Assembly (NCBI GenBank): GCA_030770545.1
Contig: CM061094.1
Span: 3,023,001-3,087,000, forward strand
Direction: 5' to 3'
Source of the DNA: Macropodus opercularis
Lineage: Eukaryota; Chordata; Actinopteri; Anabantiformes; Osphronemidae
Length of the DNA stretch: 64,000 nucleotides
Shown: positions 12,301-26,100 of the stretch, in pieces
Numbering within the stretch: the stretch's first letter is position 1
Layout: every line of letters begins with the position of its first letter
Made by a program: the position numbers and the translations under genes
The notes under the pieces: model-generated
Database searches by the model: none
Told to the model about the DNA's origin: nothing
The model's input: only the letters and a program-made list of their open reading frames with translations

Positions 12301-15300
12301 AACGTAACGCCTTGTGTCACTTTCAAGTTTTACAGGAGCACTTACTCCATAAAATAATATAGATTTTAATCTAATTTCTTGAGGTTATTTTATAGAGTTT
12401 TCTCCCTTTGCTGCTGGTCTGATTAGATCAGTCTGACTACAAATGTAAATGTGAGAGTTTACTGTGTAAGATGCTGACACAGTGGAAATTGTGCTATTTT
12501 TGAAGTCAACTTATAAAAAAGTTAAATGTTTCCATCAGCAACATGTTCTGAGAATTTATGAACTGGGTTACCTTTTTAAAGAACACATGACAGTACGATA
12601 CATATTATGTAATCGTTAGGCTATGAATAATCAGCACAAATGATGAATTCTAGGTAACTTCACACAACAGTTATATTAATAGGCAATAATGTGTTGCTGT
12701 ATCAGCAGCGATCCTAGAGAAAGTGCTGCTGTCACACACCTGCCTATCAATGAAATTTTAATATATTCTACGCATATTAGATCCATGTCAAGGATATTAC
12801 ATGTCAACGCACAATGCAGATCCAAACATTGTGGTTCTTTCAGAGCCACATCTATTGTCACACGATGCTAGTCTCATGTGTGAAGAGAACAAGAAACATT
12901 ATGCTCGCGATGGTCCAAACAACAGCCTTCGGTCCTCACCATATAATATGCTCACATGGAAACTCATGAGCACATACACAAGCACGCTTTCAGTCTAGAG
13001 ATGTGTTATGCAACAGGGCGGAGAAGTCACGGAGTGTACGCTTCTCTGCTCACTGGAGAATATCGCACTCTCTGACCATGCATTAGTGGCCTACTGAGTA
13101 ATACACAGCACCGTTTAGGGGGTCGCCTCTGTTGATGTGCACATTTCACTAAGAGTCAACAAAGTGTGTTCGTGTGTGGAGAGGAGGATTTTAACCCAGA
13201 GTCTGTCGTCAACAGTTTATGACCATATAATCACCGTTTAGTGATTTGTGTATGTCTTAAGTGAGTATTACACAATTTTATTTATTGAACGTCAGCGAGT
13301 CTTTATTTTAACGTTGTTTTTTCACAGTCAGACATTAACAGGACCATCAATGAGCTCCACGCATTGAGTAGTAACCCTTTGGGACTCAAGTCACTGTAGC
13401 TGAAGTGGACTGTTTGACGGTCATTTACGCATTAGGAAAACAAATCACTCCTTCATCAGTGTTGTGCAATTACTCTCCCAAAATCACACTCATGAATACA
13501 ATTCTTTGCTGTGGATTATACACAATACAACAGTAAATCAGAGACATCTAAACTTAACCTCAGATTACCTTAGTGTGCGTTATTGTGATTCACACTGACA
13601 GAAATACACCACTAATTGTTTTAGAGCTTTGGAAGTGAGATTTCTCTGTCATCAAATTAAAATTTGATCAGTTACCCAAACAACTAAGGCAGTTCAACCA
13701 CTAAACAAGCTTCAACAATCACTTCATCAGTTGCTTCTCCTACCAAGATTAATGAGTTTTACAGTGAATTCCATCTAGTATAGTATGCACCCAAAATGCA
13801 TACAACACTATTCACACCTCCTCACTGGATAAATGAAAGTGAGTAACTGATGCTGTCTTATCTGACAGATCCTCCTACAATGAACATGCGTGTCTAATTT
13901 GAGCCCTCTTCCCTCCGTAGCTGTCATTTTACATAACTTATTGGCCCACGTTTTGTGTCATAACCACTCACTGTCACATACTTAGCTTCACTTTGACCAC
14001 TAAAACAACCCTATACAATCAAATTCGTGGCCTTAATCTATGACAAATTGACCCAGTGTTATTCTATGTGCTACACTAATGATGAGCCTTAAACACATTT
14101 TCTTGTGTGTGAAGCGAAGGCACGATATTAATACTCAAACTACAGGAAGTTCACACCCAAGCATGCGCGCAGATATTATGTAACTGTAGTTTCTCTTTGT
14201 GAAAATCAACAGGCCCTGCATACCTGACTGTGTCTCCTCCACATCATATGACTATCATCAAACGCAAACACACGCACACAAACACACGCACACACTATGT
14301 CCTTAAACAAAGACACCCAGCACTCAGGGAACCACAGTGACTTTAACAACAGCCTGTTTGTATGAGACAGAAATATTAAAGAGACAGAGAGAAGTCCGTC
14401 AGTACGGAGACGAGTTTATGAGTCACCTTGCTAAGCTGAGATCACTAAGGGACATCTCTTCCTCAATGCAGCTCAGGATTAACGCACACACACTAACAAA
14501 GCTTTTATTACGGCTGAAAAGACACACAGAGATGAAACTGAGTCTTAGCCCTCAAACAAGGACCTGCTAATGTCCTCACAAAGACGGTGCTGAATTATGA
14601 TCTGAAAAAAAAACCCAGAAACAAATCACATAGACGGAGATATAGTTGTGAATGTGGGTGATTGAATGTGCAGTTCTCACAAAGGTACACCTCAGCTTAA
14701 GTGAAGCAGAAAACTGTTCTTATTGAAGTAATAACAATACACAAATAGATTTAAATGGTTGCTATGTGTGAATGCTTTTGGAAACGGGAACAAACAAGAA
14801 AAAAAAGGAACTAATGAAACTCAGAAGTTACGTTGTTAAGTTATGGATGTGTGTTTTCACTGGCACTCCTTTCTATACACATGCCGTGCCCTTGATTAAC
14901 AAAGAAAGCATCCCCTAGAGATGATTCCAAACAGACTAGATAGGAACAAAATAAGATAACTTCAGACCAATGTGCAACGCATCCTCACCAGAGGCAGCAT
15001 TTTCTCTAAACTACAAAAAACCCCTAGATGTAGATGTCCTTCCAAAGGAACAGCCACTAATTGCAGTTGGGATGCATTTGTATTCAGTGCAGATGCATTT
15101 GTAGTCACCAGAATAAATAGCACATAAACCCTGCCAATGGCCACGCTAGTCTTGCTTAGCGGATAAAACCCACAGACCTCCCCCCCAAGAGAGATCAAAC
15201 CAAATCCCACAGTTTTCCTTCTGTTTCTACAATGTAACACCTATAACACCTCTAATGTCAGATGATGCCAGTACGGACAAGCGTCTCTGCTATAGATAAA

Positions 15301-17209
15301 CAGTTGTGAACACAACATAGGAGTATCTGCTATGCAGTATGAGAACCCTGGTGAGCTGTGGTGTTAGGTTGCACTGCAGAACGTGCCCAGTTGGCTCATG
15401 ACTGACTGTCTTTCTCAGACTGACCCAGATACAAACACACTAATCCGTTACTGACATGGACACACACACTAATGCCCACATCCATACATACTGTATACAT
15501 AGGATTTAACCAACACAACCAAGGGCCCACTGGGCAAGTAACACACACAATACAATCAAATACATATTATCCCACTTGCACCATAGATCATGGGTTTTGG
15601 CCAAAAGCTCCAGAACACTTTAGGACTACGTAGACTGGTGTTATAATCAACATGAACATTGTCAACTGAACACACTGATTGGTGATGCATGAAGACTGGC
15701 ATATGATGCGTCACATAACCTCAGACTATGATATGGTTTTAAGTGACCAGTGAAGTGTCAGCATCAGCAGAACTAGAACTAGAACCTTAAGAAAGTAGCT
15801 AGAAGCCTACACCAGTGGTTACAAACCTTTAAAGCAGGGGTGGATGGTTCTGGTCTTCGAGGGCCACTGAGCTGCTGGGTTTCCAACTCTCCCTGCCCTA
15901 GCGACTACTGATTACATTGATCAGGTGTGTTAAGGCAATCAGCAGCTGGAAAAGCCGACTAACACGCCTGATCAAGGTGATCAGCAGAGAGAGTATTCCT
16001 TTAAAGCAGGGCTGGCCTGCTACTGGTTACCCCTTGTCATCAGTTACACTAGTCTACCAGTTGTAACACACAGTTACTCTTTCCCCTTGTGGTATACAAA
16101 CTTTTCATCATAAATTAAACTGTTCAGTAACTCAGAACAAACAGAGAAGAGGAAACTGGTGGAAAACAATTAACTGATGGAACACGCAAGTTCTGTTAAG
16201 AATGCAACTTAAGATCGCATGTGGGGATCACAGTCACCACTTTAGGAACCACTGATGGTATCCAAATGTATATTTCAACACCAAATGCAAAAAATATAGA
16301 TTTCTCACCAACAGCTGGAGCATCATACTCTTCTCCTAGTAAAATCTCTGGAGCTGAATAGGCCAGCGAACCGCAGCTGGTGGCCAACATTGTCCCGGGT
16401 TTAAATAAATTGCTGAAGCCAAAGTCTGTCAGCTTCACTGCCCCCTGCTGAGGAAAGAAGACCACGTTCTCAGGCTTCAGGTCGCGGTGCACAACGTGAA
16501 GCTGGTGGCAGTACGCCACAGCACGCACAATCTGTGCAAAATGACGCTTGGCGGTGTTCTCAGCCACGCCTCCCTCATGGCGAAGGATGTAGTCGTAGAG
16601 GTCGCCGCCTTCAGCCAGCTCCATCACCAGGTAGAGGGTGGTGGGTGTGTCAATGACCTCGTAGAGGCGAACCACATTGGGATGCTGAACCAGCCGCATG
16701 CACCTGAAAATAGGGGCAAATTAGTCATTAGTCAAGGGAGTAAGAATTTCAGTGTTTAATACAAGTGATGCTTGTCCTTCAGTAGCAGCCGGAAGCATCC
16801 ACATTTTGTCCCACTTTTAGCTTAGATGAGGTTCAAAGGAATCGTAGTGTCTAAAAACAGTTGATATGCTTGAAAACCTGACCTTAAAAATAACAAACTC
16901 AAACTTTAAGATGTTTTTTTTTTATTCTCTTCAAAATTCTTTAAAAGCTTTCAAAGCAACTTGTATCCCATACCTCACTTCCTGTAAGAGGTGGCTTGTT
17001 GCCATAACATCAAGTTTTGTCTTGTCAATCATCTTGACAGCCACCAGCTGACCAGTGTTGACATGACGAGCCAGTTTAACCACAGCAAAGTGGCCTCTTC
17101 CCAGTGTCCGACCCAGATGGTAGAGTCCGCTGAGATCAGAGCGAGGGGGGGTGCATCTGGGTTTGAGATGTGCATCTTTAGCTGCGGGTATTTCTCCAGA
17201 GGAGTCCAT
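9390..17209 (-). CDS. snrk: SNF-related serine/threonine kinase (SNRK-like), 4 coding exons
   Basis: Coding exons on the minus strand: 17209-16974, 16703-16309, 11345-11204, 10389-9390; 1773 nt, 590 residues. The kinase domain spans about residues 30-285. It has the glycine loop LGRGHFAVV, catalytic lysine K59 (LVAVKMIDK), HRDLKPEN at 151-158, DFG at 172-174 and an LATSCGSLAYSAPE activation loop whose T187 matches the LKB1 target threonine of AMPK relatives. The C-terminus ends FPLCEKALAFNIP...CCHVL, matching the SNRK tail LPLCEKTISVNI...CCHVI. The rest of the last exon is low-complexity, including a nine-glutamate run. The UBA-like block that follows the kinase domain in SNRK (the IADRDAIVEALE region) is not seen, and the protein is shorter than human SNRK (765 residues, from memory). 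The start was chosen as the first ATG in the exon carrying the kinase N-terminus. Intron 3 (11346-16308) is about 5 kb and contains a MITE. Confidence 0.9.
15826..16011. mobile_element. MITE-like element with internal inverted repeat
   Basis: A 25-base arm at 15909-15933 (containing tgatcaggtgtgtta) and its imperfect reverse complement at 15959-15983 (taacacgcctgatca) form a stem. The unit is bounded by direct 14-base copies of cctttaaagcaggg at 15826-15839 and 15998-16011. The left part, with caggggtgg and a ...tcgagggccactgagctg... motif, resembles the common fish hAT-type non-autonomous elements that begin CAGGGGTGG. It sits in the large snrk intron. The family assignment is from memory. 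Confidence 0.55.
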
Positions 17210-18089
17210 GTTTGCAACAAAGGTGGACTTTGAAATAGGAGGACAAAGGAGGGATTGAACTGCAGAGCTTAAAAAGCTAGAGGGGAATAGAGCAGGGTAC
17301 AAATGGAAAATAGAGATGAAAAATAGTTGTTTCAAGGTGTCAGATACCAAGGGAGGGGGGTTGCTGGGCATCAAAGTTCCTCAGTGGTGGGGAGTCGCCT
17401 GGCAGGACAAAGAAAGGACAACACAATGAAACTAAAAGTCTGTTGTGTTGATAAATGTGGCCTTTGGCCCTGAGGGAAAGGGGCTTTAGATGAGGTCAGC
17501 TGCTGCTAATGCCTTATAATTAAAACACCAGAAATAAACTGGCAATTTTTAAATCAAAAAAACAAGAATCAATTACCGTTAAGTAGTAAACACTAGCTCA
17601 CACTTTGATAGTTAAAGCACAATGAGAATCGCGGAGGATAAAATTATCTTTTATATGTTTAAGTGTTGTGTTTGGCTCTTTCTCAAATATCATCCATCCA
17701 GCGCAAATGGACCGTCAGATCAATACTGTAACAGGAAACCATAATGCGTGTTTGCGCGTGGGGGCACGAGCGCGAGTGTGTATGTTTGTGCACCATTAGT
17801 TCGGCTAAGAGGGTCAGACGGTGGCACTGGACCTAATGATGATGTCACCACCGTGCCTTCACCGGGGTAACAAGTTCAGCCACCATCATCATCCTCATTA
17901 AACAGAATGCAGTTGATCTGGGAGCATCAACTTTACTGTTGGTTCTGCGTCCCTGACATCTCGCCGTCCTCTAAAGCATCACAACGACGTCTTACTCATC
18001 AGTAGGTTACTACCGTTCGAAGTCACGAAAGCTGCCTGTTCTCTTAGCCTCACCGGGCTAAGTGGACCCTAGCGGGCCTTACCGAGCTC
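17210..18089. other. 5' intron or UTR of snrk
   Basis: This lies between the first coding snrk exon and the CpG-rich promoter. A pyrimidine-rich tract ending in ag about 20 bases upstream of the ATG could be an acceptor for a non-coding first exon. No coding exon is seen. Confidence 0.4.
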
Positions 18090-18760
18090 CGTGGCTCCAC
18101 GCGTCTGTCAGACCCCGAGCACTGCGTCGTCGTGCCGCGGGCTGGCAACACTCGTGTTGAGGCCAGTTGTTCTGCACTTGGCTTCAACTGCGGTTCCGAG
18201 TTGGCAAATACGCATTTTCCACTCGTCCTACTGGTCAGAGCTCAGCGGCTACTACGCGCCCTCACTGACCCGACAGCAGCTACCGGAGCGGCCACACTAC
18301 GAACTACGAACAGTAACGGCGGCGCTAACTTACCATTGTTCTACGGATATCCCGCAGCAGCTGCGTCCGCTCAGGCAACGCTGCTTTCTGCCACTGCACA
18401 GCTTCACACTTAATGTCAGCGAATTCAATGGGAGAACCCGCCTCCTCGTCCTCTTTCACTACACTTCACATGTTCGCGGTCCATGTGTGCGCCGCACTTT
18501 TTTTCTCATGACTGTCCGCCTGCTTCGATTCATCCCACGGTGTCGAGCTGTGTGTTGTGTGTGCGCGCGCCCGCTCCACTCCGACGCGCGTACGGAGCGA
18601 ACATAGGACAGAACATGTCGTGCTTCTAGCGCGTGCACGCAGAGACGCGCGTGTGCCCCCAGCTTCCTTCTGACGTCAATACATTCCAACTCGCTCCCGC
18701 GGCGCAGCGGCAGTCCGCGGACACGAGCCTCTCCAGCAGGGGGAGGCAAACGACTGAATG
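18090..18760 (-). promoter_or_regulatory. CpG-island promoter, probably of snrk
   Basis: This block is GC-rich and dense in CpG compared with its AT-rich surroundings, for example acgcgtctgtcag, cgtcgtcgtgccgcgg and cgcgcgcccg. It contains a perfect cAMP response element, TGACGTCA, at 18671-18678. It lies about 0.9-1.5 kb upstream of the snrk start codon, and the neighbour on its right (a HERC gene) points its 3' end here, so it most likely drives snrk. The start of transcription cannot be read. Confidence 0.6.
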
Positions 18761-20122
18761 GCTGCTTCCCACTCCAAGTAATTATGTAACTAATGTGTTT
18801 TCCTCTCTAAATACCAGGCTTCAGTGAGATATAGCGTAGTATACACAGCAACCAGCATTCCTCGCATGCTTCATTCAAACAGTAGAGAACCGCAGCGGGA
18901 AAATAAAAAGACTTGAGCCAAAAAGTTTTCCCTTTTGTTTTAGTAACTAGAATGTCATGAGGAAAAGTCCCTGTAATGAGCCACCGTGTGTCAAATTATA
19001 ATTACAGATGATATCATCATGTGAACCGAGTGTAAGCTTTTGTGTGCATATAACCATAATAGCTTGTTTCCACGGTCCCTGGTGTCATATCATGTTAAAT
19101 GTGTCATCGCCGCATTGTTTTGTGTTAGATTTCAAGCTGCTGCGGTCTGCGGTGATATCATCACAGCTGCTCTTTGTTGCGTCTCAGCTGTCAACCAGCA
19201 GAACAGTGGGGCCATCTAGTGGTTCTTTCTTTCTCAAAGCGTTACAACATGGCCTATGTTGTTCAGCAACATACTTAAACTTCCTCGACGTCTTTGCGTT
19301 TATGAGTCAAGACAACCTTTTGATTTCAGAACACAACAAACACTTGGTATAAATTCTCAGAAGCTTTGAGTGTCAATTTTTTTTACTTGAGTAGAATCAA
19401 CAGTATCGACATCAACCATGCATTTCATCGCCAGCCTCTGCTGTACACATATTTAAATGTTTTGGCTTGTGTCTCTGTGTCCTTGTTTATAAGTCACATA
19501 GGATCAAATCATTTTTTAGATTAGCAAATCTTTATTATAGAGTCTCACAATAACACATTACATTATTAATGTATCACAAGCTTTACTGTGTTATTGTTTC
19601 AGCTTGTAAAGGTGGAAATGTTAATATTTGCCACTGAAATTTAATGAAGTGCTGAGTGAAACAAGTACAAATACCTCAAACCGACACTTTTAACAAAACG
19701 TGAAATAGAACAATTTATACATTTTATTGCACATATTTTTAACAGTATTTTGAGGGACAATATAATTCAATATATAATACAATCCAACAAAACAGAAAAG
19801 GTTAATCTAAAAAATGACACAGTTGACACCTCCTTTACACAAAAAGAACAATTTCACTATCACAAAAACAAGAGTTATTTAAAAGTCTTAAATTAGATTT
19901 TTTTTTTTGTGATTAGATTTAAGTTAATTTAAACATAAGATTGTCCTGCAAACAGTTAGTGAGATTATAGACAAATAGTCTGTATTTTAATCCTATTTCT
20001 GTTGGTGGAATGGTTGAGCATATTAGTCTTTGCTTTTAGTTTGTGCACTGTAAAGTCATGTTAGTACAACGATTTGGTTTCTCACTCTGAAGCAAGGCAG
20101 CACGGGTACTGTACGTGTACTT
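18761..20122. other. Intergenic region and 3' flank of HERC gene A
   Basis: No gene seen. The sequence is AT-rich. It includes a TTTATT at 19723-19728 (AATAAA on the minus strand), about 395 bases past the HERC A stop codon, which is a plausible polyadenylation signal. Confidence 0.5.
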
Positions 20123-23100
20123 TCATGTAGCCTTTAAGAAGAATGCAGTCTCTGGTATCAGGGCATGTGTCAGCTTCTTTCTCATGATCTCCTTTGTTGA
20201 ATATAAGGGCAGCTCCAAAATAGAGTGACACGTCAAAGACTCTGGGAAGTGCTGATCATAGGAGCCGCTCTCGATGAACTTAATACGAATGCACATCTTT
20301 ATTTGGTCCATTCCAACAATAGGAGCCCTCCTGCAACCAGTTACGAACCCTAAAGAAGGCCAGGGAGGAAAAGGTGACAAATTACGTTGACACACCGTCT
20401 CCGAAACAAGTCAAGAAGTAAATATCATTCACGTCTTTGAATCATATAATGTCATGTGGAACAAAACGGGGAACCCTACCATGACTGCGATGTTAACACT
20501 TAGCATATTACAACACATCTTCACATGTGAATATACATCACATAACATCAACATCATGTAAAATATGTTATGTATACCACCAATATATTATATATACCAA
20601 ATGTCAATATTACTTACAAAGAAAATCTTTCTTCTGTTCTTCAGAGAGTTCATCAAAAACCTCCCAAAACATCTGGATGGTGGGATGCCTAGCGTATATC
20701 CCCTGATACTGTGTGTTCTTAAATAAACACAAAAAGGTGTCAGAAAACCGTTTTGTGGGTTCAACAGTTTTACATTTGGAGTTCATTTTTTAGTACCTGC
20801 TTCAGCTTAGCCCAGTCGTAGACGCCTTTACCCACCAGCACGCCCTGCAGCTCATCTGGTCGAAACAGCTTCACCCAATCCCGGTCGCACACCTGGAAGA
20901 AGCCTCGTTTGAACTCCTGAAACACACTCTCCACTGATGTGTTGAAGGCGTGATTCACATAGGCTTCGACAAACTCCTTCCTGTATAGCAGATTCAGCAG
21001 ACGTTTCTCTTAGATCGCTGACCAGATAGAATATGCAGAAATTGTATATTGGCTATTTATATAATAACTCCTCACTCTTACTTATTTTCACCTGTCACTG
21101 GCTTTTCAGGGTTTTGGGGATCAAGTTCAACATCCGTCTTATCCCAGTAGATCTGTTAATTATAGAAGGGAAGGGAAGTTGTGAGAGATACTGTATAACG
21201 GCAGCTGCCATGCTGTCAGAAGTAAAGTTAAATATCAGGCCACAGTTAGCAGAAAAAGACCAACCAAAAAACACTGGTCCAGGTCTTCTATGACATCATC
21301 CTCGTAGTCCAAGATGCACTGCAGGCTCCTTTAGACAAATATCACTTTAAACCAAAAGAACTACTGCAGTTTCTCTGGCATCACAACATGAAACCACATA
21401 ATATTCCAATCATTATTATTGTACTAACTCTCCAACGGTTGGGTAGAACTCCATCATGTCCTCAAGTGTCGGTTTTATGTTGAGTAGCTTCTTGAACAGA
21501 ACCAGTGGGAAGGGTAAGTCTATGATGCACTGGTTGTACAAGGCCAATCCACACAGGAGCCCAAACAGGAAGAAGTTTGACCTGTGCTTCTTCGTTGCCT
21601 GTTTGTTTAACAAGTAAACCAATCACAACCTCGTAAAACAAACTGAATTGATGATTTGGCTGATAATAAACAACAACATAGATTTGTGTGTGTAGAATTT
21701 TATAGTCCCATGAATTTGTGGTTCAAATATTCTTTTGATGTGTGAGTCTAATTAAAGTCTTACTTTGGAGGGGAACCACACAAGTGTTTCGGCATCGTTA
21801 AACATGAACATCTCAGGTTTAGCAGACACCATGTCACGACACAGATGGTGAAAGAAGTCACTTTTGTAGACATTTGTGATCTTTGGGTCCTCGTCAAAAT
21901 ACACCTGAGAGACAGAAATTACCGTCATCACAGGCGATCAAACAGAAACAAAATAGAGTCAAAGTCAAAGCGAAATATTCACCACAAGTGGCTTCTTGAG
22001 GCTACTGTGATGAGCCGCAGCCAGTTGTTCGAAACAGTCCTTCAAAAGTGATGCTCGCTTCAGCCTCAGTTCAAAGTAATAACATTCAGACGTGGGGACG
22101 CATTGAAAAAATGACCCGAAGGTCATCTGGTGCTCTGCCTATAAAAAAAACAACACAAAATCAAGATCAGTATCTAACAAGAGATATCATTTAAATCATT
22201 GTTAACAATAACTTATTACACTAATATCATTTTGGAATTGACAACAATGCAGTGTTTCATGACACATACTAATTTTTTGACTTATTATAAGTTACTATAC
22301 CATAGTGTGTCCAGCGTTGATTTCGAATGCGATCTTCTTTGACTTGAGATCCATCACAAATGGGAAGTTACAGAGGAGAGGTGGCTGATAATTCTAATTA
22401 AAGAAGAGAATACTGGTACTTAATGTTATCAAAAGAACAAAAAGGTTGTTTGGAAAATGAATCTATTGTAGTTTTACTTGTTTTTACCTTTGAGCGCCAA
22501 CGTCTCACGTCCTCCATAAGAAGTTCCTGCTTAATTTCCAAACAGTATGTGCTATCAGAGACTCTCTGGTGTCCTTTAATCCTCTCATTCACCTTTAAAA
22601 CATTTTTTTAATAAAAATGTATTAATACTAAATTTTAGTTGCATTTTTACAAAAAATTAAATTAGGGTTAGTTTAAATATTTACATGCAAAAATTTGAAA
22701 AATGATACTAACGTTGTACATATGCTGGAGGACTTTTAGTATGTTCTTTACTCCTGAAATGACCGAAGGGCTGAAAGGAACAGGTTCAGAGGACATGATC
22801 GCTGAGAGCGCCTGAGTCCACACCTTCACGTATTTAGTCATAGTGTGGGTCGATAGTGAAAACCACCAGTTTCCTGAGGAAAACATTTTCACAAATCAGA
22901 CATTTCTTGCTATTATTGTCACGCAGTAATAATTCTATTAGTGCATGTGCAGTTTGAGTAGATCTTTGCAACGCAGCCACATGAGTCCTGGTGTTATGCA
23001 TCGGACATCAGATAAAGAAAAATTCTGCCAAGAACATTGTTTTAAATATTTACTGTGTCTCTATATGTAACTAGGACATCTTTCCACTGCAGATATTTCC

Positions 23101-26100
23101 CACCAGTCTGTGATTGATTAAGATATAAAACCTAGCAAACACAGAATCTCTTGTGGTACCTAGGGTTTGGAGGCTTTCGGCAGAAAGTCTTTGCATGGCG
23201 CCAGCTGCTGCTAACGCGAGCTCTGTGCTTGGCTGCAGTTTGTGCTCCTGTATCACGTGCATTAGCTCGTTGACAAGCAGGTAGATCCTCAGCCCTTCTA
23301 CTCCCGCTGATTTGTTATCAAGTGAGCGAAGCAACTCCTGAACAGCAGCCTCAAGCTGTGGAGAAAATATGTCTGTTTAAAGTGAAAGGTCATCTCTTCA
23401 ATTACTGATGTATGCCCGACATATGAATGTATACCTTTTCCACCACATTCCTCTCTATCAGTTCCTCCAGTTTTGTTTGAGCAAGTGACAAATCCAAACC
23501 AGAGTAATGTAAAGAGGTCTGGAAATGTTTATCATTTCTAAAAAATAAAAAGTACAAGTAAATAGCATGAATCAGCTTATACAGTAGTAGAGATGATGCT
23601 CATGCACAGAATATAAATATTTACTGTTGCTCCAAGAAGCTTCGATTCACACTGGAAGCGGAGGAAAACATCCTCAGGATTTTCCTGTGGAGGATTCACG
23701 TGTTTTGTCAGTAACATTCAAGGAAGGATGTAAAACTGAAGAATGTACAATAACGTGTAACAATCATATTGGGAAAACAATGACCAGCACTGCATCATAC
23801 TCACGTTTTAATCTGTTTCCGTGACTTTGAATTACTTTCAGACATCCATTTTGTAATCATACCATCAATGGAGTTGTTGTTTGGCCTTTGATGACATTTC
23901 TGTGGAATAAGAAAGCAAGAGATAATGTTTGGTTTAATAATTATGACTTTATATGTATAAATAATGGGGCTAAATGTTTATTAATTCCTCCAACAGTTGA
24001 GATCTGTACAGGACGGACTTGTGACGTTACCTCAGTAGATATGCACACTGCGAAAGAGCGGTTTCCTCCTGCGTAGATGTTTCTGATTTTGACATCATTG
24101 CTGGGCACTGAAATATCAAGTGAAAATCATCCTAAGCAGCTGGTCCACTAATGTAGGATACCACAACATTTTGCAAACTCCATCTCACACACGCGGTATT
24201 GAATGTACCGCAGGCTTTGAGCTATGACTGAGATCTTTTTCCTGTACTTTGGTCCAGTTTTCGCACAAGCAATTACCTCGTGGCATTTTAACACGCAGAG
24301 GCACACAGGGAGTTTCCTTTCCACGTCCCAGCTGCCCTGACTCACCACACCCACAGGAGTAGATCCTCTTGGAGTCTGTTAGCATCAGCGTGTGTTGTCT
24401 AAATGAGCAAACAGTAAAACACAAAACAGCATTTCACCAGAGATGTGTGATGTCAAATAGAACAATAAGGGAAGCACGTTTGAAATGTTGCAGCTACAAA
24501 TAACGTACGCTCAAAAGATTTGAAATGAATCCACTGTTGCATCATCAATACATGTGAAGAATCTGCATCAGCTGTGAGCTACAGCAGCTCAGAATTCTTG
24601 CTTGTAATAACTGAAGAACTGTACTCTACCTTCCACATGCAACCTGGATGACCTTTGCCCCCCAGAGCTCTACAACAATCCGAGGGCGTAGCTCATCCCT
24701 GAACGAGTTGTGTCCAAGCTGCCCGTGTCGACCGGATCCGAATGTAAACACGGCACCACCCTGAGGAAGAGACCATTCATTCATTCATTTTCTACCGCTT
24801 CTTCCCCGTAGATGTCGCGAAGCCTATCCCAGCTGTCTATGGGGGCGAGAGACGGGGGTACGCTGCAACCAGTCACACCCACAATGACTACGGGCAATTT
24901 AGAGTTTTTTCCAATCCATGGACTGTGGGAGGAACCCACGCAGAGAAAGATGGGGAGAAAGGCCCCGGTCACCTCCCGGAATCAAACCTGCTATGAGGCG
25001 ACAGTGCTAACCACCACACCACCGTGCCACAAAGTAAATTATTTGAACTCTACTGATTAACTTATCTGTTTGCTTCCATTTATAGTACATGTGTGGGATT
25101 GAACAAGTTTGTATGTGATTTTTCATTGATTTACAGTGTCTGTGCCTGTTAAGTTAGACTTTACTTGCCGGTGATCAGTAATCAAATCAGTTACATCATA
25201 GTAGCGTTGAGGCTCTTGTTGACTAACCTTTGTCAGAGTGGCCGTGTGGTCCTTCCCACAGGAAATAGAAACTGTTTTCTTCATGTTCAGATAATGAACT
25301 GGAGTAGGTGTGTGTCTGTCTATGGAAATTATATTAAGATTTTAAATAGATGCAGCAGAACATTACACAACATACTTTTTAAAAGGCCTTTGTTTACCTG
25401 CTGCGTCTCCCAGGCCGAGTTGTCCACAGTCGTTTCTGCCCCAGCCGAACACTGCTCCAGAGACGGACAGGGCGAAACTCTGCTCTCCCCCTGCAGCGAC
25501 CTGAACCAGGGGCATCCCCGACAACGATCGGAGGTGTTGGGGACCGGCACCGGGTTTCCTGTTTCCCAAACCAAGCTGGCCCCTGGAGTCCTGACCCCAT
25601 GCGTACACCTGGCCATCTGGGACAAATCACCAAGACTGTGTCAACACCAGTGCTCTCTGTAATCTGGTGATTTTCATACCTACTGTACTTAATTTGTTAA
25701 CAAAATGAAATAGTAGAAGACAAACTAAAAGAAAACCGTGCAGTATGTGTGATATAAAATATTATATGTCTGATGTATGTAGAAGAAAGAAATTGCCAGA
25801 AAGATTGTTGAAAATAAGTTTCAGTTGCCAGACCTTTATTTTAGATCCAGGACGGTGGCACAAAACAATAGAGATTCACTTTCAGATTTTCACCAGCAGT
25901 GGTTCATACCTTTGGTCAGAGCTATTGAATGCTGGCTCCCACAAGCAACTTCAGAAACCGCTATGCCACACAAAGCATCTGGAGTCCTGAAACAGCCAAA
26001 ACCAGCAAAGATGATTCAAGTTTCTAATAATCAATGTTGCTTGAGTCAAATTAAAGCGATAATTAAACTCAAAAGGCGCCAACAAGTAAATAAAATCACA

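Noticed and set aside
18091..18749. Long open frames on both strands in the CpG-rich block
   Set aside because: GC-rich sequence lowers stop-codon frequency. No protein motif or splice context supports coding.
21082..21098. Nearer donor ACAG|GTGAAA for HERC exon 20
   Set aside because: It leaves the next exon (AAGGAGTTTGT...) out of frame in both copies. The donor AATAA|GTAAGA restores the conserved VTGENKKEFVEAY reading.
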